In this document: positions 1 through 7,711 of the stretch, in pieces
Layout: each line of letters opens with the position of its first letter
Position numbering within the stretch: position 1 is the first letter of the stretch
Assembly (NCBI GenBank): GCA_032119595.1
Contig: JAUMBQ010000001.1
Span: 551,696-615,695 of the forward strand
Source of the DNA: JAGIBJ01 sp032119595
GTDB taxonomy: Bacteria; Actinomycetota; Thermoleophilia; Solirubrobacterales; Solirubrobacteraceae
Direction of reading: 5' to 3'
Length of the DNA stretch: 64,000 bases
The notes under the pieces: generated by a model
Told to the model about the DNA's origin: nothing
The model's input: the letters and a program-made list of their open reading frames with translations, nothing else
The model's database searches: none
Position numbers and translations under genes: made by a program

Positions 1-1
1 C

Positions 2-775
2 TACCAACCGGGCGGCGGCCTCGCCCTCGGCGGCATGATGTTCATCGGCCCACTGGCGGCCGTTCGGCTCCAGGATCGCCGACAGATCGCTGCCCACCTC
101 GTGGCCTCCAATGCGCTCGCGTTGACGGTCGGGGTGTTCGGAGGCCTCGACATCGCCAGCGTCCTCGCAATCACCCTGATGACGCTAGGCAGCGGAGTCC
201 TCTGCTACTCCTGCGTGGTGGTGCTCGAAGCGGCGGAGTCCCAGGGCGACGAACTCGAGCGTCTTGTGCGCCGTGACCCGCTTACCGGGGTCGGCAACCG
301 CCGCCTGCTCTCAGAGCGCCTCGCCGACGAGATCACCAAACACGCGCGCACCCAGCGCCCACTCGTCCTCATCGCACTCGATCTCAATGGCTTCAAGCTC
401 GTCAACGACGACCAGGGCCACGCGGCCGGCGACGAGCTTCTGCGGGATGTCGCGACCACGCTGCTGCGGGTCACCGACGATCACGACACCGTGGTGCGCC
501 AAGGCGGTGACGAGTTCTGCATCGTGATGCCGGAGACGACGCCAGCGGTCGCCGAGCGCACCACCAACGCGATTCGCGCCGAACTCGCCAAGCTCGACAT
601 CCAGACCGGGATCGGCGTCGCGTCGTTCCCGGAGGACGCCATCGACGCCCAGGTCCTCCTGCATGTCGCCGACGAGCGCCTGCGGGCCAACAAGAAGCCC
701 GTTGCACGCGCCACGAGTCTGCCTGGCGGCGTGGTGGCACCCTTCAGCGCATCCCCGGGACGTATGTTCAGTTGA
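2..775 (+). CDS. GGDEF diguanylate cyclase, 5' end cut by window edge
   Basis: The frame is open to the left edge, so the gene begins outside the window; the first ATG inside (35) need not be the start. The visible N-terminal part is hydrophobic, like the end of a membrane sensor. A GGDEF domain follows, with the entry motif RDPLTGVGNRR, the metal/substrate segment DLNGFKLVND, and an intact GGDEF signature in RQGGDEFCIV. These residues predict conversion of two GTP into cyclic di-GMP at the inner face of the membrane. The inhibitory RxxD site, expected five residues before GGDEF, is absent (DDHD instead), so product feedback through that site is unlikely. The stop overlaps the start of the next gene by 4 nt. 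Confidence 0.85.
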   Translation, partial: YQPGGGLALGGMMFIGPLAAVRLQDRRQIAAHLVASNALALTVGVFGGLDIASVLAITLMTLGSGVLCYSCVVVLEAAESQGDELERLVRRDPLTGVGNRRLLSERLADEITKHARTQRPLVLIALDLNGFKLVNDDQGHAAGDELLRDVATTLLRVTDDHDTVVRQGGDEFCIVMPETTPAVAERTTNAIRAELAKLDIQTGIGVASFPEDAIDAQVLLHVADERLRANKKPVARATSLPGGVVAPFSASPGRMFS

Positions 776-1503
776 GCGTGACCGCCCCTGCCGCAGCCAA
801 ACGTCGCTCCAGCGAACTTGCGCTCATTGCAGGGATGGATCACACGCGCGAGACCTTCGCGGAGTGGCGCGCCGCACCTGGCGCGATCCTGCGGAGTTGG
901 TTCTCGGCCAGCTTCCTGATCGCGATGGGCATCCTCGCCGCGGTCGTCGTGGTCGCAACCTATCGGGAGCCGGCCGGCATGGCCGGCCTCCTCCCTGGCC
1001 TCGAGAGTCCCGCCAGGATTGGCGATGTCGCGCACACCATTGCGCGCAACCTGCTCGTCCTTGCGCTCCATTCGCTCGCATGCGTGGCCGGGTTCATCGC
1101 GGGCAGCACGATGCCACTGGAGGCGCGGGAGCGTGGCGGCGTCTGGGGCGCGATTCACGACTATGCCGGCCGCTTCGCCATCCTCTTCGTCACCGCCGCG
1201 ACGACTTTCTCGCTCGTAACCCAGGCCTATGTCCTCGGTGGCCTGACGAGTGATATGTCCGATCGCCTCGACCTTCACCAGGGAGAACTGATCGTGCTCC
1301 TGTTCCCGCACGCGATCCCGGAACTCGTCGGCCTGTTCCTCCCGCTGGCCGCGTGGCTGATCGCCAGCCGCCGCGGCCACTGGCACCAGCTTCTGGCTGC
1401 GACCGTCGTCACGACCGCGATCGCACTCCCGCTCGTCCTGATCTCCGCCGTGATCGAGACCTACGTCACCCCCGGGCTGATCTCCAGCTACGCCTTTCCC
1501 TGA
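772..1503 (+). CDS. SpoIIM-like (DUF95-type) multipass membrane protein
   Basis: The TTG at 772 overlaps the TGA of the cyclase gene (TTGA); a GTG at 778 is an equally good start. The 243-residue protein has about five membrane segments. The stretch FPHAIPELVGLFLPLA resembles the HGxxELxAxxxxGxAG signature of stage II sporulation protein M family membrane proteins. In non-sporulating actinobacteria this family has no firm function; it often sits beside RDD or MoxR genes, which are not seen here. Co-translation with the cyclase is likely from the overlap. The family call rests on one motif and topology, so a different membrane family is possible. Confidence 0.5.
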   Translation: MSVTAPAAAKRRSSELALIAGMDHTRETFAEWRAAPGAILRSWFSASFLIAMGILAAVVVVATYREPAGMAGLLPGLESPARIGDVAHTIARNLLVLALHSLACVAGFIAGSTMPLEARERGGVWGAIHDYAGRFAILFVTAATTFSLVTQAYVLGGLTSDMSDRLDLHQGELIVLLFPHAIPELVGLFLPLAAWLIASRRGHWHQLLAATVVTTAIALPLVLISAVIETYVTPGLISSYAFP

Positions 1504-1580
1504 GGGCGCTGAACGTCCAGGCCGCAAGGCCGCAGGAGCACCGATTCATCGAATGGGAAGGAGTCCGTCACTTTCCTTTG

Positions 1581-1586
1581 TATAGT
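1581..1586 (+). promoter_or_regulatory. Possible -10 box for thioredoxin
   Basis: TATAGT lies 47 nt before the thioredoxin start in a locally AT-richer stretch. I see no convincing -35 at 16-18 nt. GGGAAG at 1554 recalls a SigR -35, but no matching GTT -10 follows at the right distance. This is a plausible housekeeping-type -10 only. Confidence 0.3.
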
Positions 1587-1632
1587 GCTTCTTGCACCAC
1601 CGTTATTCGAACGGAATCCCAGGAGGATCGCC

Positions 1633-1956
1633 ATGGGCACCATCAACGAAGTCACCGACAACAATTTCCAGGCCGAGGTCATCGAGTCTGACCTGCCCGT
1701 GCTGGTCGACTTCTGGGCACCCTGGTGCGGCCCGTGCCGCGCCGTTGCCCCGGTCCTGGAGTCGATCGCCAGTGAGCGCGACGACGTGAAGATCGTGAAG
1801 CTCAACATCGACGACAACCAGCAGGCTGCCGCCCAGTTCGGCGTCATCTCGATCCCGACGATGATTCTCTTCAAGAACGGCGGCGAGGCCCACCGCGTCG
1901 TCGGCGCCTACCCGAAGACCAAGCTTCTCGGCGAGCTCGAACCCAAACTCGCCTGA
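1633..1956 (+). CDS. trxA: Thioredoxin
   Basis: Cytoplasmic thiol-disulfide reductase of 107 residues, the normal length of the family. The active site WCGPC is at residues 31-35 after the strand LPVLVDFWAP, and the cis-proline motif ISIPTMILF is present. It should be reduced by thioredoxin reductase, which is not in this window. The start is fixed by a perfect AGGAGG Shine-Dalgarno at 1621-1626, 6 nt before ATG 1633; an in-frame upstream ATG at 1585 has no ribosome site. The gene appears monocistronic. Its stop codon lies inside the 5' arm of the structured element described at 1951-2058. Confidence 0.95.
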   Translation: MGTINEVTDNNFQAEVIESDLPVLVDFWAPWCGPCRAVAPVLESIASERDDVKIVKLNIDDNQQAAAQFGVISIPTMILFKNGGEAHRVVGAYPKTKLLGELEPKLA

Positions 1957-2058
1957 GCGGCTCTCGCTTGCAGCTTCGTTGGTGGTGAACCGGCCCGGCC
2001 TGGCGGCCTGAAACCGGCCCACCACCAACGAATCTGCGGCGCGATAGCGCACTCAGGC
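1951..2058 (+). repeat. Structured 3'-end element, copy 1
   Basis: A long interrupted inverted repeat begins in the last codon and stop of thioredoxin. GCCTGAG (1951-1957) pairs with CTCAGGC (2052-2058). Further inside, GCT/AGC, TCGC/GCGA and GCAG/CTGC pair across small internal loops. A 13-bp stem then joins 1975-1987 to 2020-2032, closing over a GGCC-rich apex. A second copy with the same arrangement follows the citrate synthase stop at 48196-48303. Between copies the loop-flanking words CTCTCGCTTGCA, CGAATCTGC and GCGCGATAGC are conserved, while the long stem changes sequence on both sides and still pairs. No U-run follows, so it is not a classical intrinsic terminator. A structured RNA or a REP-like repeat are the alternatives. 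Confidence 0.7.
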
Positions 2059-2066
2059 GCTCCGAT

Positions 2067-3257
2067 TTAGCGGTCTGCCGCTCCTCTGAGCGCCGGGATC
2101 AGTTCGCGCTCGACCTTTTCCCGGACGGCGGCGACTTTCCACGGCCCGACGGCAGCGGCGGCGCGCAGGAGATCCTCGGTGCTCAGGTCGGCATCGATGG
2201 CATGCCGGATGGCCGCCCCGAGCGCATGGGGGTCGTCCCCATCCGGTGCGACCTGCTCTGGCCACAACGTGCGCACGAGCGGCAGTGCGGCGTAAGGACC
2301 TGGCGCGGCGGTCGTTACCACCCGCGCCCCCTCGGCGAGCGCCTCGAGCTGCACGAGGCCGTAGTCCTCGCGGCGCGGCGCGATCACGAACACGCCGACG
2401 GCGCGAACGAGCGCACGGAACTCGGCTGGCTCGAGCCGACCGACGACCCGGACGCCCTCGAGCGGCCCATACTCCGCCGGGAGTTCAGCCCGACCGGTCA
2501 CGAGCAGCACTTCGTCGCTGTGCCGCACCCCGGACCAGGCCTGCAAGACGCGGTCCAGTCCCTTCTTGCGCGGGTCCGCGGCGTACGTGACGGCGACCGG
2601 GCGGCGCTCATCGGCGCACGCCTCGTCGAGAATCTCGTCGACGTGACGCAGCGCCCACGCGTCAATCGCGACCGGCACGATCGGCGCAAGGTCGCCATCG
2701 GCGGCCGGACCGGCAAACGGCTCCGGCGACTGGGCGCGCGCCTCACCGACCGTGATCGCGATCGGCACCACGAGCTGCGGCCGCTCACGGACTTCGGGCG
2801 GTGCGCCATCCAGAGACGCCTCGTCACACGGGATCAGGAGCGGTGCGCTTCGCAGGCGGCGGCGCTCCAGGCGGCGCTGCCACCAGCCGTTGTGGCCGGG
2901 ACGCGTCACCTGGGCGAGAGCATCGAACCGGATCGCTCCGGGGCGCGGCCACAGGAGTGCAGCGGTCGTCGTTGAGTAGATGATCTGGCCTGGGTCGACG
3001 AGCCGCAGCGCCTTCCGGGTGGCGCGGGCGGCCGCGCGCGCCTGGACGAAGTCGGTGAGCATCAGCGTTCGAACCTCGCGCGCAGCGCCCGCCGTGACGA
3101 GTTCGACGTCGAGCCCGCCGGAGCGGAGTGCGGCGACGAGTTGCTCGTCCGCGTTGCGCAGGCCGATGGTGGTGCCGAGCGACACGTAGAGCACGTCGAT
3201 GGGCCGGCGGGCAGCCCGTGGGCCATCCGCCTCGCTGGTGCGTCCCCCCGGACTCAC
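2067..3257 (-). CDS. GT-B glycosyltransferase (GT4-like)
   Basis: A 396-residue cytoplasmic sugar transferase. The C-terminal half shows the retaining GT4 pattern: VAVTYAADPRKKGLDRVL begins the nucleotide-sugar domain, and EDYGLVQLEALAEG carries the E-x7-E motif that binds the donor. The acceptor-binding N-terminal Rossmann domain opens with IDVLYVSLGTTIG. Donor and acceptor cannot be read from sequence. The start overlaps the stop of the upstream membrane-protein gene by 4 nt (ATGA), so the two are translationally coupled, with trehalose-phosphatase 6 nt further upstream in the same direction. The set could serve glycolipid or glycan synthesis. Confidence 0.75.
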   Translation of the reverse strand: MSPGGRTSEADGPRAARRPIDVLYVSLGTTIGLRNADEQLVAALRSGGLDVELVTAGAAREVRTLMLTDFVQARAAARATRKALRLVDPGQIIYSTTTAALLWPRPGAIRFDALAQVTRPGHNGWWQRRLERRRLRSAPLLIPCDEASLDGAPPEVRERPQLVVPIAITVGEARAQSPEPFAGPAADGDLAPIVPVAIDAWALRHVDEILDEACADERRPVAVTYAADPRKKGLDRVLQAWSGVRHSDEVLLVTGRAELPAEYGPLEGVRVVGRLEPAEFRALVRAVGVFVIAPRREDYGLVQLEALAEGARVVTTAAPGPYAALPLVRTLWPEQVAPDGDDPHALGAAIRHAIDADLSTEDLLRAAAAVGPWKVAAVREKVERELIPALRGAADR

Positions 3258-3802
3258 GTCGAAGCGGTCCGCTCGGGCTCGGAGGTGGTCGGGATGTCGC
3301 GCCGGAGACCAGGGCCCCGTACCAGGGTGATCGGCTTGGTCGGGCTGGTCGGCTCGACGTGGAACGTGACGCCGTCACGGCCCTCGATGGCTTTAACCGC
3401 CGCCTCTTGCCCGCGCCAGAGCACGGCCCACACGATCGGGAACCCGGCGCCCAGCCCTGCGACCTGCGGCCCGACGAGCGCCGTGCCGACCAGCGCCAAG
3501 AACGTGAGGAGCGCGAGAGGCCAGAGGCGGTTCGCGACGGTCCGACCGACGCGCGGCTCCTCCTGCATGCGCTGCGGGCGCGCATCGGCAAGGAGGCGTC
3601 CGATCGCGCGGCTGGTCTGCCCGCCGCGCGACTGGCTCACGATCAACGCACCGGTGGCGGCAATGAGCCACCAGATCGTGCACAGCAAGACGACCTCCTG
3701 ATCGGCGTCGATCGCGCCGAACATCACCGCGCCGATCGCCAGCACTGTGGCGGACGCCGCGCTGAGCAGCACACCGGCCCTGAGGAGATCGGTAAAGCGC
3801 AC
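3254..3802 (-). CDS. Small membrane protein, function unknown
   Basis: 182 residues with four predicted membrane helices arranged as two pairs (about residues 8-30, 40-58, 95-112 and 115-135), separated by a charged cytoplasmic loop, and a soluble tail of about 45 residues. I recognise no family motif. It lies between trehalose-phosphatase (6 nt upstream) and a GT4 glycosyltransferase (4-nt overlap), so it is probably co-expressed and may be a membrane partner of the transferase. That role is inferred only from position. Confidence 0.6.
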   Translation of the reverse strand: MRFTDLLRAGVLLSAASATVLAIGAVMFGAIDADQEVVLLCTIWWLIAATGALIVSQSRGGQTSRAIGRLLADARPQRMQEEPRVGRTVANRLWPLALLTFLALVGTALVGPQVAGLGAGFPIVWAVLWRGQEAAVKAIEGRDGVTFHVEPTSPTKPITLVRGPGLRRDIPTTSEPERTAST

Positions 3803-3808
3803 GGTCGG

Positions 3809-4633
3809 TCAGACCTCCTGGACGGCGGTCGCGGCAAGGTCGGTCAGGAACACGCCGAGGGCGGCGGGGTCCGGCAGTACGAGGTCGGCGGCGGCGGCAA
3901 CGGCGGCTGGTGCGTCGGCGCCGCTGACGGCAATGAGGGTGACGGAGTCGAGCGTGCCGTCGGCCGCCATCGCCCGCAGCGCCGCGAACGCGTCGAGGTC
4001 GGTCACGTCGTCGCCCGCGAAGAGCACGTGGCGAGCCGCCGGCGCTGCGGCCAGCAGGGCGCGGGCGCCGTCGCCCTTGGTGATTTCCAACGCTGGCCGC
4101 AGTTCGAGCACGCAGCGGCCCTCGCCGCTGCGAAGCCCGGCGGCCTCCGCGCGCGCGGCGAGCGTTCGGGCTCGGCGTTCAGCGGCGACGGGATCGGAAA
4201 CCGAGCGCCAGTGAAGCGCCACGATCGGCCCTTTCTGCTCCACGTCGAGCCCCGCCAAACCCTCCGGCTCCGTACGCGCATGGTCAACGATCGCGCGGAC
4301 CTTCTCTCCGTCCGCCGCAAACCCCGGCGGAGTGCGGGGCGCGTCGTCGCCCGGCTGCAGCACCTCGGCGCCGTGAAGGCCCGTGTAGGCGATGCCTTGC
4401 GCGCCGAGGAGTCGGCGCGCCGTGAGCGCTGAGCGGCCGGTGATGCAGGCCACGAGTGCCAGCCGCCCGGAGAGTTCCTCGATGGCTCGCGCGGCACCCG
4501 GGTCCGCCTGGACGGCTTCGGGATCGTCGACGATCGGCGCGAGGGTCCCGTCGAAGTCGAGCAGGATGGCCAGCTCGGGCAGGAGCGGCCCGAGCGCTTG
4601 GACCGTGCTCTGTGACCGCTTCATGCTGCCCAT
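3809..4633 (-). CDS. otsB: Trehalose-6-phosphate phosphatase
   Basis: A HAD-superfamily phosphatase that would convert trehalose 6-phosphate to trehalose. Motif I is LLDFDGTLAP (DFDGT at residues 26-30), with the nucleophile and general acid aspartates. TGRS forms motif II, LHGAEV is the OtsB cap-entry motif, and FAGDDVTDLDAF is motif IV with metal-binding aspartates. The 274 residues match stand-alone OtsB proteins. ATG 4633 and ATG 4624 are both possible: the AAGGAG at 4636-4641 is only 2 nt from the first but 11 nt from the second. No trehalose-phosphate synthase (OtsA) gene is present nearby. Confidence 0.9.
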   Translation of the reverse strand: MGSMKRSQSTVQALGPLLPELAILLDFDGTLAPIVDDPEAVQADPGAARAIEELSGRLALVACITGRSALTARRLLGAQGIAYTGLHGAEVLQPGDDAPRTPPGFAADGEKVRAIVDHARTEPEGLAGLDVEQKGPIVALHWRSVSDPVAAERRARTLAARAEAAGLRSGEGRCVLELRPALEITKGDGARALLAAAPAARHVLFAGDDVTDLDAFAALRAMAADGTLDSVTLIAVSGADAPAAVAAAADLVLPDPAALGVFLTDLAATAVQEV

Positions 4634-4654
4634 AGCTCCTTAGTATGCCGGGCG
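4634..4654. promoter_or_regulatory. 21-nt divergent promoter region with overlapping -10 boxes
   Basis: Only 21 nt separate the otsB start from the TauE-half start. TAGTAT at 4641-4646 on the plus strand stands 8 nt before ATG 4655, the spacing of a leaderless start. The same bases read ATACTA on the minus strand, upstream of otsB. The minus-strand ribosome site AAGGAG (4636-4641) also abuts it. Both transcripts may therefore compete for one small site. Confidence 0.4.
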
Positions 4655-5056
4655 ATGGCCGACTCCTCGCCGACCCTGGGCGCATCCGCGCGCCCGTCGC
4701 CTCACCTGGGCACGCTCATCGCCATCGGGACGGCCGCCGGGATCTACAGCGGTCTCTTCGGCGTCGGCGGTGGAACGATCATGGTCCCGCTGCTCATCCT
4801 GCTCCTGGCCTTCGACACGCGCCAGGCGTCGGCAACGTCGCTCGCGGCGATCACGGTCATCGCGACGGCTGGCGCGATCACCCACACGGTCTACGGCAAC
4901 GTGGACTTCGCGGCTGCTGGAATGCTCGCGGCGCCCGCCGTCGTCGGCGCCCTGATCGGAACGGCACTGCAGCAACGCGTCCCCAAAGATTGGCTCACCC
5001 TCGGCCTTGCGGCGTTGCTGATCGTCGGCGCCATCGACTTGCTGGCTGCTTCGTGA
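4655..5056 (+). CDS. TauE/SafE-type exporter, first half
   Basis: 133 residues holding a single TauE/SafE (DUF81) repeat: the glycine-rich GIYSGLFGVGGGTIMVP, then ATSLAAI, then HTVYGNVDF, with about four membrane helices. Family members are usually single 240-300 residue proteins with two such repeats, exporting sulfite, sulfoacetate or related organosulfur anions. Here the protein stops after one repeat, and the next gene, overlapping by 4 nt (GTGA), carries the second. The pair would form a heterodimeric transporter. The substrate is not readable. Confidence 0.75.
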   Translation: MADSSPTLGASARPSPHLGTLIAIGTAAGIYSGLFGVGGGTIMVPLLILLLAFDTRQASATSLAAITVIATAGAITHTVYGNVDFAAAGMLAAPAVVGALIGTALQQRVPKDWLTLGLAALLIVGAIDLLAAS

Positions 5057-5577
5057 CGCTCGTGGAAGCCACCGGGGCCGGCGCCGTTTCCGGGGCCGGA
5101 GGACTCCAGACCAGCCCCTCGGGCTTCTTGCTTGCTCTGGGTGATCTCGTCCTGCCGGTGGCCACCTCGATCGACCATCCCGTGTGGCTGATCCTCGCTG
5201 GGCTCGTCGCCGGGATCCTCGGCGGCATGCTCGGAATCGGCGGCGGCATCCTCGCCGTTCCGGCGCTGATCTACGCCGCGGGCCTCGGGGAGCGCGCCGC
5301 CGTCGCCACCTCCCTGGCGGCGATGGTCCCGATGTCAATCGCCGCGGCCGCGCGCCACCACCACTACGGCAACCTGCGCCTCAAAGAGGGTCTCCTCCTC
5401 GGCGTCCTCGGGATCGCGGGCGCAGCGGTCGGCGCCACCATCGCCGAGGTCATCCCCGAGTCCGTGCTCCGCGCTTCCTTTGGACTCCTCATGCTCGCCA
5501 TCGCCGCTCAGATGCTCCACGGGGTCTGGACCAACCGGCGCGCACCAAGCGGCGTCGGCCCCGCCGACGACCACTAA
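5053..5577 (+). CDS. TauE/SafE-type exporter, second half
   Basis: The GTG at 5053 overlaps the TGA of the first half. The 174-residue product has a hydrophilic lead of about 45 residues, then GILGGMLGIGGGILAVP, ATSLAAM and HHHYGNLRL. These copy the three landmark segments of the preceding protein in the same order and spacing. Translational coupling suits a 1:1 heterodimer. A frameshifted or split full-length gene is less likely, because both ORFs have tidy ends and a conventional overlap. Confidence 0.75.
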   Translation: MTLVEATGAGAVSGAGGLQTSPSGFLLALGDLVLPVATSIDHPVWLILAGLVAGILGGMLGIGGGILAVPALIYAAGLGERAAVATSLAAMVPMSIAAAARHHHYGNLRLKEGLLLGVLGIAGAAVGATIAEVIPESVLRASFGLLMLAIAAQMLHGVWTNRRAPSGVGPADDH

Positions 5578-5587
5578 CCAGATGCAC

Positions 5588-5626
5588 CTCGAAATAGGGC
5601 GCCATTTGTACGACCCCGGTTTCGAG
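5588..5626. terminator. Weak inverted repeat between convergent genes
   Basis: CTCGAAA (5588-5594) and TTTCGAG (5620-5626) enclose a 25-nt GC-rich loop, between the convergent TauE and YhaM-like genes. The inner words AAATAGGGCG, TTTGT and GACCCC recur in the same order in the strong hairpin at 57185-57225. It may act as a bidirectional terminator, but the stem is short for its loop. Confidence 0.35.
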
Positions 5627-5666
5627 AAAAGTCCACCCTAGTTCGTGGTGCGACGCAACTGGCCCG

Positions 5667-6668
5667 TTACAGCCCGTGTTCGAACGCGAACTTGAGCTGG
5701 GCGTCGACCGCGTTCACGCGGTAGAGCGCGAGGGCCTCGAAGGACTGGAACTGGCGTGTGGGCGTGACGTCGGGGCCGTGGTGCGTGAAGACGCAGTGAG
5801 TGAGCGACAGCCAGCGGTCGTCGGCGAGCCCGGGTGGCCGGTGGGCCGCGAGGATCTGCAGGCCGAGCTCGACGTGACCGAGCATGCGTCCTTCGTCGCT
5901 GAGTTCGATGGCTCCGGCGTAGGTGAACTCGCGGACCTTGCCGATGTCGTGCAGGATCGCGGCGGTCACGAGCAGGTCGCGGTCGAGGCGCGGGTGGATC
6001 TCGCAGAGTTCCCAGCAGAGCTGCGCGACCGCAACGGTGTGCTCGAGGAGCCCTCCGAGGTAGGCATGGTGCCCGCCGCGTGAACACGGGGCGGTGCGAA
6101 GGGCCTCGCGGAGCTGCGGATTGCCAAGAATCGCGAGGAGGAGCGCCTGCAGGCCGGCGTCGTGCACCTCACGCGCCAGATGCTCGAGGAAGCCTTCGAG
6201 TTCGTCGACGTCGCGGTAAGCGGCAGGTAGCAGCAGTTTGGGGTCGACCCCCTCCGCACGCACGAGCTGGTGGACGTCGATTTGCAGTGCGTCGCGGTAC
6301 CGCTCCACGCGTCCGCGGACGCGCACGGCGTCGCCGGCTTTGAACCGCGCTCGCACGGCATCGGCATCGCGAAACACGCGCGCGCCGATCCAACCGCTGC
6401 GGTCGCGGAGCTCGAGGGTCAGGTAGGGCTGCCCGTTGCGAGACATCAGCCGCTCAGCGCGCACGACCGCGAAGATGCCGTCCACCGCTTGCTGCTCGAC
6501 CAGCTCGGCTACCGTTGCCGGCGCGACCGAGGCACCCGGCGGTTGGCTGGCCACGGCGCCAGGGCCAGCCACAGCGGCCGACAGGGGCTGGCCCGCCACG
6601 GGATCCGGTGACGGCGCCGGCGGTCCGGTCGGCCGGGCTGGCGCGGTGGAGTGCGGATCGACAGACAC
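5667..6668 (-). CDS. YhaM-like 3'-5' exoribonuclease (OB + HD domains)
   Basis: 333 residues. After a Pro/Ala-rich tail of about 55 residues there is an OB-fold nucleic-acid-binding domain (about 60-145; YLTLELRDRSGWIGARVF). An HD phosphohydrolase domain follows (about 165-320) with HHAYLGGLLEHT, then the metal-binding HDIGK motif, GHVELG, and a late histidine in FTHHG. This order matches YhaM/CbfA exonucleases, which degrade single-stranded RNA or DNA 3' to 5' with a metal ion. The long disordered N-terminus is not usual for Bacillus YhaM. It is convergent with the TauE genes and divergent from the PAC2 gene. Confidence 0.75.
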   Translation of the reverse strand: MSVDPHSTAPARPTGPPAPSPDPVAGQPLSAAVAGPGAVASQPPGASVAPATVAELVEQQAVDGIFAVVRAERLMSRNGQPYLTLELRDRSGWIGARVFRDADAVRARFKAGDAVRVRGRVERYRDALQIDVHQLVRAEGVDPKLLLPAAYRDVDELEGFLEHLAREVHDAGLQALLLAILGNPQLREALRTAPCSRGGHHAYLGGLLEHTVAVAQLCWELCEIHPRLDRDLLVTAAILHDIGKVREFTYAGAIELSDEGRMLGHVELGLQILAAHRPPGLADDRWLSLTHCVFTHHGPDVTPTRQFQSFEALALYRVNAVDAQLKFAFEHGL

Positions 6669-6761
6669 GACGACCCCAGCCTACGGGGGCGACCGTTACA
6701 CCGAGCGCTCGCGTCATCCTCGCGCGCCCCTTGCTGGCGCCCCCTAGTAGCGTGAGCAGGT

Positions 6762-7634
6762 GTGAAGGAACTCCACTGGGACCACCGCCCCGAGGGGCTA
6801 CGCGCGCCCGCGCTGCTCGTTGCGTTCCGCGGGTGGAGCGACGCTGGCCAGGCCTCGACCATGGCGCTGGCCTCGATCGGTCGCCAGCTCGACACGAGCC
6901 CCTTCGCCAAATACGACCCTGAGACGCTGTTCGACTTCCAGGCCGCGCGCCCGTATCTCGTGGTCCGCGATGGCGTCGTGCAAGACCTCCGCTGGCCCAA
7001 GATCGAGTACCGCGCTGCCCGTGCCCCTCGCGCGCCGCGCGACCTGATCACGCTGATGGGTCCTGAACCCTCGACGCAGTGGGCCACCTTCTCCGACTCC
7101 GTCGCGCACGTTGCCGAAACGCTCGGCGCCCAGATGATCGTGACGCTCGGCTCGCTGATGGGCGACGTGCCACACACGCGCCCCTCCCCGCTGATGGCCA
7201 TCGCTTCCGACGATGCCCTCCTGGACCGCCTCGACCTGCATCGACCCGACTACGAAGGCCCGACCGGCCTCCTCGGACCGATCCACGTGGCCGCGATGAA
7301 GGCCAACATCCCCGTGGTCGGGCTGTGGGCGAGCGTCCCTCATTACGTCTCGGCGCCCAACCCGAATGGCGCGCTTTCGCTCGTGCGCGGGGTGGAGAAA
7401 CTCTGCGGCGTCACGCTCGACGCCAGCACCCTGGAAGAGGGCGCTCGCGAGTTCGAGGAGCGCGTGACCGGAGCCGTTGCCGGCGATCCATCCGTGAGCG
7501 CGTGGGTGGAGAAGCTTGAGGAGGCGGCCGGGGAAGAGGCCGAGATGGCCGATCCAGAGGCGCTGCCTGACGGCGACCTGCTCGCCCGCGAGTTCCAGCG
7601 CTTCCTGCGCCAGCGCGGCCCCGGCGAAGAATAA
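6762..7634 (+). CDS. PAC2 family protein
   Basis: 290 residues of the PAC2 fold (proteasome-assembly-chaperone-like). Landmarks are ALLVAFRGWSDAGQAS near the N-terminus, the DLITLMGPEPS segment, and VTLGSLMGDVPHTRPSP, followed by an acidic C-terminal extension. Bacterial members are common in actinobacteria; their biochemical role is unsettled. GTG 6762 starts the conserved region, with little upstream coding potential. TAGCGT at 6748-6753 could serve as a -10 box 8 nt before the start. No proteasome genes are nearby. Confidence 0.75.
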   Translation: MKELHWDHRPEGLRAPALLVAFRGWSDAGQASTMALASIGRQLDTSPFAKYDPETLFDFQAARPYLVVRDGVVQDLRWPKIEYRAARAPRAPRDLITLMGPEPSTQWATFSDSVAHVAETLGAQMIVTLGSLMGDVPHTRPSPLMAIASDDALLDRLDLHRPDYEGPTGLLGPIHVAAMKANIPVVGLWASVPHYVSAPNPNGALSLVRGVEKLCGVTLDASTLEEGAREFEERVTGAVAGDPSVSAWVEKLEEAAGEEAEMADPEALPDGDLLAREFQRFLRQRGPGEE

Positions 7635-7637
7635 CCC

Positions 7638-7666
7638 CGGTCGGTCGGAGCTACGCCCCGACCGCC
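7638..7666. terminator. Hairpin between convergent genes
   Basis: GGTCGG (7639-7644, repeated at 7643-7648) pairs with CCGACC (7658-7663) just after the PAC2 stop, upstream of the end of the convergent Ser/Gly-rich gene. There is no U-run, as is normal in high-GC genomes. Probable bidirectional terminator. Confidence 0.4.
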
Positions 7667-7711
7667 GCTCGAGGGGATCGTCCCCCGCGACGCTGAGGGT
7701 GAGGCCGGGTC

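Noticed and set aside
1554..1586. SigR-type promoter for thioredoxin
   Set aside because: GGGAAG resembles the -35, but no GTT -10 follows at 16-18 nt.
3128..4432. 434-codon plus-strand ORF
   Set aside because: Shadow of the glycosyltransferase, membrane protein and otsB genes.
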